62,096 bases of DNA from Methylibium sp035476815 (GTDB taxonomy: Bacteria > Pseudomonadota > Gammaproteobacteria > Burkholderiales > Burkholderiaceae_C). Below the pieces are notes generated by a model, which saw only the letters and a program-made list of their open reading frames with translations, was not told the DNA's origin and ran no database searches. Position 1 is the stretch's first letter, and the number at the start of each line of letters is the position of its first letter. The stretch spans positions 1 to 62,096 of the forward strand of contig DATILD010000098.1 in assembly GCA_035476815.1 (NCBI GenBank), written 5' to 3'. Position numbers and translations under genes: made by a program. Below are positions 26,498 through 34,890 of this stretch, piece after piece.

Positions 26498-27619
26498 ATG
26501 AACATGGCTTTTCCGGGCGCTGGCCCGTGGCGACCCGCGGCGCTCATGGCGTCGGCCTTGACCCTGGCCCTGGCCCTGGCGCTGGCCGCGCAGGGCTCTG
26601 CAGTGGCCCAGGCCGCCACGGCGGGCTTCAAGGATCCGCTCGACCATCCGGCGCGGGCCGTCGACGCGGCGTCGCGTCGACCGATGATGGCGGTCGCGCC
26701 GGCGGGCGCGCGACTCGTCGCCGTGGGTTCGCGCGGCCTGGTCGTCGTCTCCGACGATCGCGGCAAGACCTGGCAGCAGTCCAAGGTGCCGGTGCAGAGC
26801 GATCTGCTGGCGGTGCAGTTTCCGACGCCGCGGATCGGCTTTGCGGTCGGCCACGACGGTGTCGTGCTGCGCAGCGACGACGCCGGCAACAGCTGGGTCA
26901 AGCAGCTCGACGGCCGCAGCGCGGCCGAGAGCTTCCGCAACCACTACCAATCGCACCCGACGCCGGCCGATCCCGCGATCAAGCGCGCGCTGCAGCAGAT
27001 CGATCAGAACTTCAAGGCCGGCGCGGCGCTGCCCTACCTCGACGTCTGGTTCGACAGCGCCCAGATCGGTTGGGCGGTCGGCTCCTTCGGGATGCTGATC
27101 GCGACGACCGATGGCGGCAAGACCTGGGCGCCGTGGCTGGACCGCATCGACAACGACCAGCTCAACCTGAACAGCGTGCGCGGCGTCGGCGGCGAGGTGC
27201 TGATCGTCGGGGAGCAAGGCAAGGTCTACAAGCTCGACCGCGAGGCGCGGCGCTTCGTCGCGATCGACACCGGCTACGCCGGCAGCTTCTTCGGCCTGGC
27301 CGGCAGCGGCCGTACGCTGCTGGCCTTCGGGCTGCGCGGCGTCGCCTTCCGCAGCGAGGACCAGGGCAAGCACTGGGAGCAGGTGCCGATGCCCTCCGAG
27401 GCGACGATCGCCGGGGGCGTGTTCGACCCCGCGACCGCCCGCTACGTGCTCGTCAACGGCGCCGGCGAGCTGCTCGTCGGCGACGCCGACGCACGCCGCT
27501 TCGAAGCCGTCAAGCCGAAGCAGCCGCTGCGCTTGACCGGCGTGATGGCCTTGCCCGACAAGACCGTCGTGACCACCGGCTTCGGTGGCATCGCGCTCGC
27601 GACCCTTTCCGCGCCCTAG
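26498..27619 (+). CDS. exported BNR/YCF48-like beta-propeller protein
   Basis: A 373-residue protein with a long signal peptide (ALTLALALALAAQGSAVAQA, about residues 20-40). Repeated Asp-box motifs mark a propeller: SDDRGKTW, SDDAGNSW, TTDGGKTW and SEDQGKHW, each followed by a hydrophobic strand. It is similar in layout to the YCF48/Hcf136 photosystem assembly factor fold, but no photosynthesis genes are present. In proteobacteria such proteins often precede an MMPL/RND transporter, as here, suggesting a periplasmic partner of the pump. The ATG at 26498 is 64 bp after the DUF1329 stop. Binding target unknown. Confidence 0.82.
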   Translation: MNMAFPGAGPWRPAALMASALTLALALALAAQGSAVAQAATAGFKDPLDHPARAVDAASRRPMMAVAPAGARLVAVGSRGLVVVSDDRGKTWQQSKVPVQSDLLAVQFPTPRIGFAVGHDGVVLRSDDAGNSWVKQLDGRSAAESFRNHYQSHPTPADPAIKRALQQIDQNFKAGAALPYLDVWFDSAQIGWAVGSFGMLIATTDGGKTWAPWLDRIDNDQLNLNSVRGVGGEVLIVGEQGKVYKLDREARRFVAIDTGYAGSFFGLAGSGRTLLAFGLRGVAFRSEDQGKHWEQVPMPSEATIAGGVFDPATARYVLVNGAGELLVGDADARRFEAVKPKQPLRLTGVMALPDKTVVTTGFGGIALATLSAP

Positions 27620-27650
27620 CCGGCCCGCCCCCTCCAACCGGTTCCTTTCC

Positions 27651-30080
27651 ATGGCACTGCAAGCCGCCCCGGTCGACGCGATGCCGGTCATCGCCAAGAT
27701 CGAAGATTTCGACAGAAGCTCCGGCACCTTGCTGGAGCGGCTGATCTTCAACAACCGGCTGCTGCTGGTCGTCGTCTGCGCGTTGCTGACGGTCGCGCTC
27801 GGCTGGGCCGCGGCGCGGTTGGACATCAACGCGAGCTTCGAGAAGATGATGCCGAGCTCGCATCCCTTCATCAAGCACTACCGCGACAACGCGGCGTCGC
27901 TGCGCGGCCTGGGCAACTCGGTGCGCATCGTCGTCGCGAACGCCAAGGGCGACATCTACGACCCGGCCTACCTCGCGGCGCTGCGCGACATCAACGACGC
28001 CGTCTACCTGATCCCCGGCGTCGACCGGTCGTTCATGAAGTCGCTGTGGATGCCGGTCGTGCGCTGGACCGAGATCACCGAGGAGGGCTACAAGGGCGGT
28101 GCGGTGATGCCCGACACCTACGACGGCTCGGCCCGCAGCATCGACACGCTGCGACTGAACATCCTGCGCTCGGGCATCGTCGGCTCGCTGGTCGGCAACG
28201 ACCACCGCTCCAGCATGATCTTCGTGCCGCTGGTGAACCGGGACGCCGCCACCGGCAAGGAACTCGACTACCGGGCCGTCCGCGACCACCTGGAACAGGT
28301 GCGCGCGAAGTACGAGGGCAGCGGCGTCGAGATCCACGTGATCGGCTTCGCCCAGCTCGTCGGCGACCTGATCCAGGGGCTGCTCCAGATCTTCGCCTAC
28401 TTCGCGGTCGCGGCGGCGATCGCCACGCTGATCATCTACCTCTACACGCGCTGCGTGCGCAGCACGGCCATCGTCGTCGCCTGCTCGCTGGTCGCGGTGG
28501 CGTGGCAGCTCGGCGTGATGAAGCTGTGCGGCTTCGTGATCGACCCGTACTCGGTCCTGGTGCCGTTCCTGATCTTCGCGATCGGCGTGTCGCACGGCGC
28601 GCAGAAGATGAACGGCATCATGCAGGACATCGGCCACGGCACCCACCGCTACGTGGCGGCGCGCTACACCTTCCGGCGCCTGTTCCTGGCCGGCCTGACC
28701 GCGCTGCTGGCCGACGCGGTGGGCTTCGGCGTGCTGACGGTGGTCGACATTCCGGTGATCCGCGCGCTGGCGATCGAGGCCAGCATCGGCGTGGCGATCC
28801 TGATCTTCACCAACCTGATCCTGCTGCCCATCCTGCTGTCCTACACCGGCGTGGGCCGCAACGCGGCGGCGCGGGCGCTCAAGAGCAGCGAGGGCGAGCA
28901 TCCGCTGGCCCGCTGGTTCGGGCGCTTCACGCAGCGTCGCTGGGCCGGCGCGACGCTGCTGGCCACCGGCGTGCTGACCGCGGCGGGCCTGGTGGTCGCG
29001 CAGCAGCTGCAGATCGGCGACCTCGACCCCGGCGCCGCCGAGCTGCGCGCGGACTCGCGCTACAACCGGGACAACGCCTACATCACCGGCCACTACGGCC
29101 TGTCGAGCGACCAGTTCGCGGTGGTCGTCACCACCCCGCCGAGCGGCGTGATGACCTTCGAGGCCCTGCTCGAGATGGACCGCCTCGAGGAGCGCCTGCG
29201 CGAGCTGCCGGGCGTGCAGACCACGGTGTCGGCGGCGAGTCTGGCGCGCTCCTACACCGCGGCCGGTTTCGAGGGCTCGCCGAAGTGGGTGACGATCAAC
29301 CGCGACGCCTATGTCGTCGCCGACGCCATCAACTACGTCTACGAGTCCAACCCGGAGATGCTCAACGAGGGGCGCAACGTCGCCCCGGTGGTCGCCTTCC
29401 TGGCCGACCACAAGGCGGCGACGCTCGACCGCGTGGTCAAGGAGGTCGAGGCCTTCGCCGCCGAACACGACACGCCGGAGCGCCAGTTCCTGCTGGCGGC
29501 GGGCAACGCCGGCATCGAGGCGGCCACCAACATCGCGGTGGCCAAGGCCAATCGCGTGATGCTGCTGTACGTGTATCTCGCCGTGATCGTGCTGTGCTAC
29601 GTCACGTTCCGCAGCTGGCGGGCGGTGGTCGTCGCGGTGGTGCCGCTGGCCGTGACCTCGGTGCTGGCCGAGGCGCTGATGGTGATGCTGGGCATCGGCG
29701 TCAAGGTCGCGACGCTGCCGGTGATTGCGCTGGGCGTCGGCATCGGCGTCGACTATTCGCTCTACCTGCTGACGGTGCACCTCGGGCAGCAGCGCCGCGG
29801 CCTGACGGTGTGCGAGGCCTACGCGAGCGCGCTGGCCTTCACCGGCAAGGTGGTGGCGCTGATCGGCGTGACGCTGGCGGCCGCGGTCATCACCTGGGCC
29901 TGGTCGCCGATCAAGTTCCAGGCCGACATGGGCATCCTGCTGGCCTTCATGTTCCTGTGGAACATGCTCGGCGCGCTGGTGATCGTGCCGAGCCTCGCGT
30001 GCTTCCTGCTGCAGCCGAGGAAGCCGTCGCAATCCATGACCGCCACCGAGGGCGCCGTGCCGACGGTGGTCAACGCGTAG
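27651..30080 (+). CDS. RND/MMPL-family transporter
   Basis: An 809-residue inner-membrane protein from the ATG at 27651. It shows the RND two-fold plan: helix 1 at about 35-55 (LLLVVVCALLTVALGWAA), a periplasmic domain, helices at about 245-420 including FAYFAVAAAIATLIIYLYTR and LVPFLIFAIGVSHGAQKMNG. A second large domain follows, then the helices LLYVYLAVIVLCYVTFRSW and VIALGVGIGVDYSLYLLTVH. The size and lack of a fusion partner match the HAE2/MMPL or hopanoid-like groups rather than AcrB. It probably moves a hydrophobic substrate or product using proton motive force; direction is not inferable. It follows the BNR gene by 31 bp. Confidence 0.9.
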   Translation: MALQAAPVDAMPVIAKIEDFDRSSGTLLERLIFNNRLLLVVVCALLTVALGWAAARLDINASFEKMMPSSHPFIKHYRDNAASLRGLGNSVRIVVANAKGDIYDPAYLAALRDINDAVYLIPGVDRSFMKSLWMPVVRWTEITEEGYKGGAVMPDTYDGSARSIDTLRLNILRSGIVGSLVGNDHRSSMIFVPLVNRDAATGKELDYRAVRDHLEQVRAKYEGSGVEIHVIGFAQLVGDLIQGLLQIFAYFAVAAAIATLIIYLYTRCVRSTAIVVACSLVAVAWQLGVMKLCGFVIDPYSVLVPFLIFAIGVSHGAQKMNGIMQDIGHGTHRYVAARYTFRRLFLAGLTALLADAVGFGVLTVVDIPVIRALAIEASIGVAILIFTNLILLPILLSYTGVGRNAAARALKSSEGEHPLARWFGRFTQRRWAGATLLATGVLTAAGLVVAQQLQIGDLDPGAAELRADSRYNRDNAYITGHYGLSSDQFAVVVTTPPSGVMTFEALLEMDRLEERLRELPGVQTTVSAASLARSYTAAGFEGSPKWVTINRDAYVVADAINYVYESNPEMLNEGRNVAPVVAFLADHKAATLDRVVKEVEAFAAEHDTPERQFLLAAGNAGIEAATNIAVAKANRVMLLYVYLAVIVLCYVTFRSWRAVVVAVVPLAVTSVLAEALMVMLGIGVKVATLPVIALGVGIGVDYSLYLLTVHLGQQRRGLTVCEAYASALAFTGKVVALIGVTLAAAVITWAWSPIKFQADMGILLAFMFLWNMLGALVIVPSLACFLLQPRKPSQSMTATEGAVPTVVNA

Positions 30081-30151
30081 TCCCGGCGGAGGCGCCGCAG
30101 TGCGAGGCCCTTCGCCGTTTCGTCATCGATTCCACTGATCAGGAGAAGGAA

Positions 30152-30892
30152 ATGGACGCAGAAACGAAGCGCTTGGTTCAGCTGGGCTTTGCCTGGTGCG
30201 GTCCGCTGTTCGTGCTCGGGTACATCGTCTTCTGGGCGATCCTCGGGCACAACGTGCCGCCGCCGAACATGATGGGGCTGAGCGGCGAACAGCTCGTCGC
30301 CGAGTACTACGGCAAGTACCAGAACGACATCGCCATCGGCATGATCGGCTGCGCGACGATCGGGCTGCTCTACACGCCCTGGTCGCTGCTGCTGGCCACC
30401 ATGCTGCGCGAGGAGGACGGTTCGCTCGGCGTGCTGGCCCTCACCGAGGCCGCCGGGGGCATCCTCACGGGCTGGCTGCTGGCCTTCTGCCCGGCGATCT
30501 GGGCCACCTGCGCGCTGCTGGTCGGCGAGATCGGCCCGGAGCTCGTCAAGACCCTGCACGTCGCCACCTGGATCATCTACGACTGCACCTACATGATCAC
30601 CAGCATGCAGCTGCTGGCGCTCGGCACCTACATCGTGCTGAACAAGAAGCAGGCGATCTTCCCGGCGTGGACCGGCTGGTGCGCGATCGCGATCGGCGTC
30701 ATCTTCGTGCCGCTGGTGCTGATGCCCTTCGTGTCGGGCGGGCCGTTCGCGGTCGGTGGGTCGTGGAACTTCTATTTCGTGTTCGGCATCTGGCTGTTCG
30801 CCTTCCTGGGGCCGATCGCCTACTTCATGCTGAGGGAGCTGATCGGCCGCAAGCCGGCCGGCACGCCGGTGGTGCTGTCGCACGCGGGCTGA
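30152..30892 (+). CDS. multi-pass membrane protein of unknown function
   Basis: A 246-residue protein behind an excellent ribosome site (AGGAGAAGGA). About seven hydrophobic segments are visible: near residues 10-30 (FAWCGPLFVLGYIVFWAILG), 60-80, 95-120 (ILTGWLLAFCPAIWATCALL), 130-155, 165-190 and 205-230. The luminal loop after helix 1 has NVPPPNMMGLSGEQLVAEYY. I do not recognise a named family. It lies between the RND pump and two cytochrome-oxidase-like subunits, so it may be part of a membrane complex with either. Confidence 0.72.
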   Translation: MDAETKRLVQLGFAWCGPLFVLGYIVFWAILGHNVPPPNMMGLSGEQLVAEYYGKYQNDIAIGMIGCATIGLLYTPWSLLLATMLREEDGSLGVLALTEAAGGILTGWLLAFCPAIWATCALLVGEIGPELVKTLHVATWIIYDCTYMITSMQLLALGTYIVLNKKQAIFPAWTGWCAIAIGVIFVPLVLMPFVSGGPFAVGGSWNFYFVFGIWLFAFLGPIAYFMLRELIGRKPAGTPVVLSHAG

Positions 30893-30901
30893 CCGCTCCC
30901 C

Positions 30902-31501
30902 GTGTCCGCGGCGCCGCCCGTGGTGGCAGCCCGTCGTGTGTCCGAAGCGCCGGGCACCGACGGGCTGTGGACCTTCCTGTTCATCGACATGCTCGTCTTC
31001 CTGATGATCTTCGTCGTGTACCTGGGCGAGCGGGCGCGGCAGGTGGCGCTGTACACGGCGTCGCAGGTCCACCTGGACGAGCTGGTCGGCCTGGCCGGCA
31101 CGCTGCTGCTGCTGAGCAGTTCGTGGATGGTGGCCGAGGCCGTGCGTGCGGCGCGCCGCCACGACGGCCGCCGCGTGCGGCGTTGCCTCGGCCTGGCATG
31201 GTGGCTCGGGCTGGCGTTCGCGCTCAACAAGGTCGCCGAGTACGGCCTGAAGATCGGGGCCGGGCTGACGCCGGCGACGAACCCGTTCTTCTCGTTCTAC
31301 TACCTGATCACGGTCGTGCACCTGCTGCACCTGCTCGCGGGCATGGCATGCATCGCGCATTGCCGCCGCCAGGCGAGCGCCAGGCTGGGCAGCGCCCGCT
31401 ACCTGAGCGGGCTCGAGAACGTCGGCCTGTTCTGGCACCTGGTCGACGTGCTGTGGATCTTCATCTTCCCCTTGCTCTACCTGGTGGGGCGCGCCGCATG
31501 A
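30902..31501 (+). CDS. cytochrome c oxidase subunit III-like protein (NorE type)
   Basis: A 199-residue membrane protein starting at GTG 30902, ten bases after the preceding gene. Five helices are visible: LWTFLFIDMLVFLMIFVVYL, LAGTLLLLSSSWMVAEAV, CLGLAWWLGLAFALN, FYYLITVVHLLHLLAGMACI and NVGLFWHLVDVLWIFIFPLL. The W-H-x-V-D-x-x-W-I motif is a hallmark of subunit III and NorE. No subunit I or II is nearby, so it is an orphan. It overlaps the subunit IV-like gene by four bases. In NorE-type pairs a nitric-oxide-related role is known; here the context is terpenoid catabolism, so a support role for a membrane oxidoreductase is only a guess. Confidence 0.85.
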   Translation: MSAAPPVVAARRVSEAPGTDGLWTFLFIDMLVFLMIFVVYLGERARQVALYTASQVHLDELVGLAGTLLLLSSSWMVAEAVRAARRHDGRRVRRCLGLAWWLGLAFALNKVAEYGLKIGAGLTPATNPFFSFYYLITVVHLLHLLAGMACIAHCRRQASARLGSARYLSGLENVGLFWHLVDVLWIFIFPLLYLVGRAA

Positions 31502-31767
31502 CCCGGTTCACCCACGGGTTGGCGCTGGTGTGGGGGCTGACCTGCGCGCTGACGATCGCGTCGGTCGGCTTCGTCGAGAGCGGCTGGCGCGGCGAGCTGG
31601 CCTCGATCGTCGTCGTGCTGCTGGCGGCCGCGAAGTCGCGGCTCGTGATCGTCCACTACATGGAAGCCCGTCGCGCCGCGCGCCACTGGCGCATGCTCTA
31701 CGAAGGCTGGAACGTCGTCGCGGCCGGCGCGATCATCGCCGGGCTGCTCGTCGGCGCGCGGGGCTGA
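31498..31767 (+). CDS. cytochrome c oxidase subunit IV-like small membrane protein
   Basis: An 89-residue protein starting at 31498 inside the ATGA overlap with the subunit III-like gene. Three helices are predicted, as in the prokaryotic COX4 family: LVWGLTCALTIASVGFV, LASIVVVLLAAAKSRLVIVH and WNVVAAGAIIAGLLVG. The Lys-Ser-Arg...His-Tyr-Met-Glu stretch between helices 2 and 3 is typical of this family. It ends the plus-strand operon that began at 23302 and converges on the SDR gene at 31789. Confidence 0.82.
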   Translation: MTRFTHGLALVWGLTCALTIASVGFVESGWRGELASIVVVLLAAAKSRLVIVHYMEARRAARHWRMLYEGWNVVAAGAIIAGLLVGARG

Positions 31768-31788
31768 GGACTGCCACCGGGCGGCGGC

Positions 31789-32535
31789 TCACATCGCGGT
31801 CATGCCGCCGTCGATCACATGCTCGGCGCCGGTGATGAAGCGCGACTCGTCCGAGGCCAGGAAGACCGCGAGGTTCGCGACCTCCTCCGGTTCGGCCAGC
31901 CGGCCCAGCGGGATCTGCGCCAGCGCCGCGCCGCCGACCTCGTCGGTGGCGGCCACCATCATCGGCGTCTTGATGTAGCCGGGGTGGATCGAGTTCACGC
32001 GGATGTGGCGGGCCCCGTACTCGACGGCGACCTGCTTGGTCATGCCGCGCACCGCGAACTTGCTCGCGATGTAGCCCAGGTTGGGCACGCCGTAGTTGGC
32101 CACCAGCCCGGCGATCGACGAGATGTTCACGATCGAGCCACCACCGGCCTTGACCATGCCCGGCAGCACCGCCTGCATGCCGAGGAATACGCCGGTCTGG
32201 TTGATCGCGCACACGTGCAGGAACTGGCTCTCCGTCAGCTCGGTCGTCGAGGTCACGGGACCCAGGATGCCGGCGTTGTTGACGAGCACGTTGATGCTGC
32301 CGAAGCGCTGCTCGCCCCGCTGGACGACGCTCGCCCAGTCGGACGCCTTGGCGACGTCATGCCTGACGAAGAGGGCGGCATCGCCGAGTTCGGCCGCCAA
32401 GGCCTGGCCGGCCTTGTCGTTGAGGTCGGTGAGGATCACCTGGGCGCCCTGGGCGACGAAGGCGCGTGCGTGGGCCGCGCCCATGCCCTGCGCGGCACCG
32501 GTGATGAGGGCGATCTTGCCGTTCAGTCTGTTCAT
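31789..32535 (-). CDS. short-chain dehydrogenase/reductase (hydroxysteroid-dehydrogenase-like)
   Basis: A 248-residue classical SDR. The cofactor motif is TGAAQGMG (about 12-19) with Asp37 suggesting NAD preference; then NNAG (about 87-90), catalytic Ser (NISSIAG, about 139-140), Tyr155 and Lys159 (YIASK). It oxidises an alcohol or reduces a ketone; the nearest families are 3-alpha/20-beta-hydroxysteroid dehydrogenases. It is the last gene of the minus-strand operon headed by the operator at 37687-37706, nine bases after RibBX. A secondary-alcohol intermediate of ring breakdown is a likely substrate. Confidence 0.9.
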   Translation of the reverse strand: MNRLNGKIALITGAAQGMGAAHARAFVAQGAQVILTDLNDKAGQALAAELGDAALFVRHDVAKASDWASVVQRGEQRFGSINVLVNNAGILGPVTSTTELTESQFLHVCAINQTGVFLGMQAVLPGMVKAGGGSIVNISSIAGLVANYGVPNLGYIASKFAVRGMTKQVAVEYGARHIRVNSIHPGYIKTPMMVAATDEVGGAALAQIPLGRLAEPEEVANLAVFLASDESRFITGAEHVIDGGMTAM

Positions 32536-32543
32536 GAGGGTCT

Positions 32544-33665
32544 CTACTTGGATGGAGGAGCGTCCGACGCGGGGCGGCCCAGCGGCAGCCGCGCGGTGAC
32601 CTGCAGGCCGAAGCCCTCGAGCGCGGCGAGCTTGGACGAACTCGAGGTCAGCAGCCGCATGCGCGTCACGCCCAGGTCCTTGAGGATCTGGGCGCCGATG
32701 CCGTAGTCGCGGTAGCCGTGACGGTCGTGGTACTCGCGGCGACCGCCGTTGATGCGGTCCGACAGCGAGGCCGGGTTCGGGTCGCGAACGAACACCGCCA
32801 CCGCCGGACCCGGGTGCGCGGCGATCTCGCGCATGAACTCGGGCACGTAGTCGCGGTGCGCCTCCGTCCAGCCGAGCAGGTCGGCGGTCAGGTCGACCTG
32901 GTGCACGCGCACCAGGGTCTCGGCGTCGGGGCGGATCTCGCCGCGCACCAGCGCCACGTGTTCGCTGCGGTCGATGGTGTTGCGGTAGACGTGGATGCGA
33001 AAGTCGGCGCCGTAGTAGCTCTCGAACGGCGCCTCGGCCACGCGGCGCACGAGCTGCTCGGAGCGCCGGCGGAAGGCGATCAGGTCGGCGATCGTGCCGA
33101 CCTTCATGCCATGGGTCTCGGCGAAGCGCAGCAGCTCGGGCAGCCGGCTCATCGTGCCGTCGTCGTTCATCACCTCGCAGATCACGCCCGCGGGCGTGAG
33201 CCCGGCCAGGCGCGAGATGTCGACCGCGGCCTCGGTGTGGCCGGCGCGCACCAGCACGCCGCCGTCGCGCGCCACCAGCGGGAACACGTGGCCGGGCGAG
33301 ACCACGTCGCCGTGGCTCTTGGTGGGATCGATCGCGACCGCGATCGTGTGGGCCCGGTCCTGGGCCGAGATGCCGGTGGTCACGCCCTCGCGCGCCTCGA
33401 TCGAGATCGTGAACGCGGTGCCGTGGCCGGACTGGTTGTCCGGCGTCATCGGCGGCAGCTTGAGCTGCTGGGCGCGCTCGGTGGTGATCGCCAGGCAGAT
33501 CAGGCCGGCCGCATGCTTGGCCATGAAGGTGATGAGGCGCGGCGTCGCGAACTGCGCGGGCACGATCACGTCGCCCTCGTTCTCGCGGTCGTCGGCGTCG
33601 ACCAGGATGTAGGGCAGGCCGTTGCGGGCGTCCTCGATGATCGCGTCGATCGGTGCGACGTTCAT
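32544..33665 (-). CDS. ribB: RibBX: 3,4-dihydroxy-2-butanone-4-phosphate synthase with degenerate GTP cyclohydrolase II domain
   Basis: A 373-residue protein. Residues 1-200 are an intact DHBP synthase: DDRENEGDVIVPA (25-37), VSPGHVFPLVARDGGVLVR and GHTEAAVDISRLAGLTP. It makes the four-carbon precursor of riboflavin from ribulose 5-phosphate. Residues about 205-373 keep the GCHII outline but lack the zinc Cys motif: where SECxTGD...RCDCG should stand the sequence is VRVHQVDLTADLLGW (252-266). The cyclohydrolase activity is therefore almost certainly lost, as in RibBX proteins of rhizobia. The start overlaps the flavin reductase stop by four bases. A complete RibA is encoded at 52639-53256. 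Confidence 0.9.
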   Translation of the reverse strand: MNVAPIDAIIEDARNGLPYILVDADDRENEGDVIVPAQFATPRLITFMAKHAAGLICLAITTERAQQLKLPPMTPDNQSGHGTAFTISIEAREGVTTGISAQDRAHTIAVAIDPTKSHGDVVSPGHVFPLVARDGGVLVRAGHTEAAVDISRLAGLTPAGVICEVMNDDGTMSRLPELLRFAETHGMKVGTIADLIAFRRRSEQLVRRVAEAPFESYYGADFRIHVYRNTIDRSEHVALVRGEIRPDAETLVRVHQVDLTADLLGWTEAHRDYVPEFMREIAAHPGPAVAVFVRDPNPASLSDRINGGRREYHDRHGYRDYGIGAQILKDLGVTRMRLLTSSSSKLAALEGFGLQVTARLPLGRPASDAPPSK

Positions 33666-34867
33666 GGTGCGGGGTCCGGTGGCCGCGAACCGGGCAGGTG
33701 GGCGGCGATGTCGAGGGTGGCCCGATGCAGGCAGTCGGTCAGCCGCAGCACGTCGGCCGCGCCCGCGGGGCGGGGAAAATCATGCAGCGTCAGCGCCAGC
33801 GCGACCCGCGACGCACCCGTCAGCACCGGGGCGGAAACCAGGCGCACGGCTCGCGCGATCGCGTCGTCGAGCCGGGGCGGATCGAACGTGAGGTTCTGGA
33901 TCAGCTCGCGCAGGTCGGCGCCGCTGGCGGCGCTGCGCTCCTGGGCCAGACGCTCGACGGTCTGCGCGAATTCGCGGTGGGCCTCGCTGACCAGGCCCAG
34001 CGAGTGGCCGCGCCCGCGCACGCGCACGAGGGCCTGCTCGAATTCGGGTCGCTTCGCGGCGGGGGCGTTGGCCTTCAGCCAGGCCGCGCGTGTCTTGTCG
34101 TCCTGCCAGGCCGCGAACACCGAACCCGTCGGCGGCATGTAGGGGAAGCGCTGCCCGACCAGCGTGGGCGGGGAGCCGCGCGACGAGCGACCCGCGCTGG
34201 CGGCGACGACGATCTCGTCGTCGACCTGCACGGTGGCGATGCAGCGCGCCGACAGCGTGTCGGCCAGCTGCTCCATGAAGGGGCGGGCGACGTCGACATC
34301 GCGCAGCTGCTCGGTCAGCGCGCCCAGCGGGTCCTGCGCCGCCAGCGACTGCGGCAGGAAGCGGCCATAGCCGCCCTGGAAGAACAGCAGCGGCAGGCCG
34401 CCGCCTTCGATCTGCAGGTGCTTGACCTCGCCGATCACGATGTCGTGGTCGCCGGCCTCGTGCAGCGTGTGGCGGTCGCAGTCGATCCAGGCGACGACGT
34501 CGTCGAGGATCGGTGCGCCGAGCGGCGAGCTGCGGCGCGACAGCCCGTCGAACTTGGCGCGCGACGAGACGTCCTTGGCGGCAAACCGGCGGCACACCGC
34601 CTCCTGCTCCGCGCTCAGGATGTTGACGCAGAAGTGCGAGGCAGCGCTCAAGCGCGCCCAACTGGAGGAGTTGCGGTCGGGCAGGAAGGCCACCAGCGGC
34701 GGCTTCAGCGACACCGAGGTGAAGGAGCCGACCACCATCCCTACCGGCTCGCCCGAGGGCTCGGTCGCAGTGATGACGCAAACACCGGTCGGGTACTGGC
34801 CCAACACCTGGCGGTACCAGGCCGGGTTGGCCGGCGAATGTGCCGCCGCTGCGATCTCAGCTTGCAT
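33662..34867 (-). CDS. flavin reductase fused to an IclR-like effector domain
   Basis: A 401-residue protein from the ATG at 34867. Residues about 15-165 are a DIM6/NTAB-type flavin reductase (YPTGVCVITATEPSGEPVGM, GSFTSVSLKPPLVAFLPDR, FCVNILSAEQEAVCRRFA). Residues about 180-390 resemble the ligand-binding half of IclR regulators (VGQRFPYMPPTGSVFAAW) but there is no helix-turn-helix. It should reduce FMN with NAD(P)H and hand FMNH2 to the three luciferase-like monooxygenases of the cluster. The extra domain may switch activity in response to a pathway compound, as the C-terminal domain does in 4-hydroxyphenylacetate flavin reductase C1. It overlaps RibBX (ATGA). Confidence 0.87.
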   Translation of the reverse strand: MQAEIAAAAHSPANPAWYRQVLGQYPTGVCVITATEPSGEPVGMVVGSFTSVSLKPPLVAFLPDRNSSSWARLSAASHFCVNILSAEQEAVCRRFAAKDVSSRAKFDGLSRRSSPLGAPILDDVVAWIDCDRHTLHEAGDHDIVIGEVKHLQIEGGGLPLLFFQGGYGRFLPQSLAAQDPLGALTEQLRDVDVARPFMEQLADTLSARCIATVQVDDEIVVAASAGRSSRGSPPTLVGQRFPYMPPTGSVFAAWQDDKTRAAWLKANAPAAKRPEFEQALVRVRGRGHSLGLVSEAHREFAQTVERLAQERSAASGADLRELIQNLTFDPPRLDDAIARAVRLVSAPVLTGASRVALALTLHDFPRPAGAADVLRLTDCLHRATLDIAAHLPGSRPPDPAP

Positions 34868-34890
34868 GGTTACGTCCGTGTCCGCGGTAC

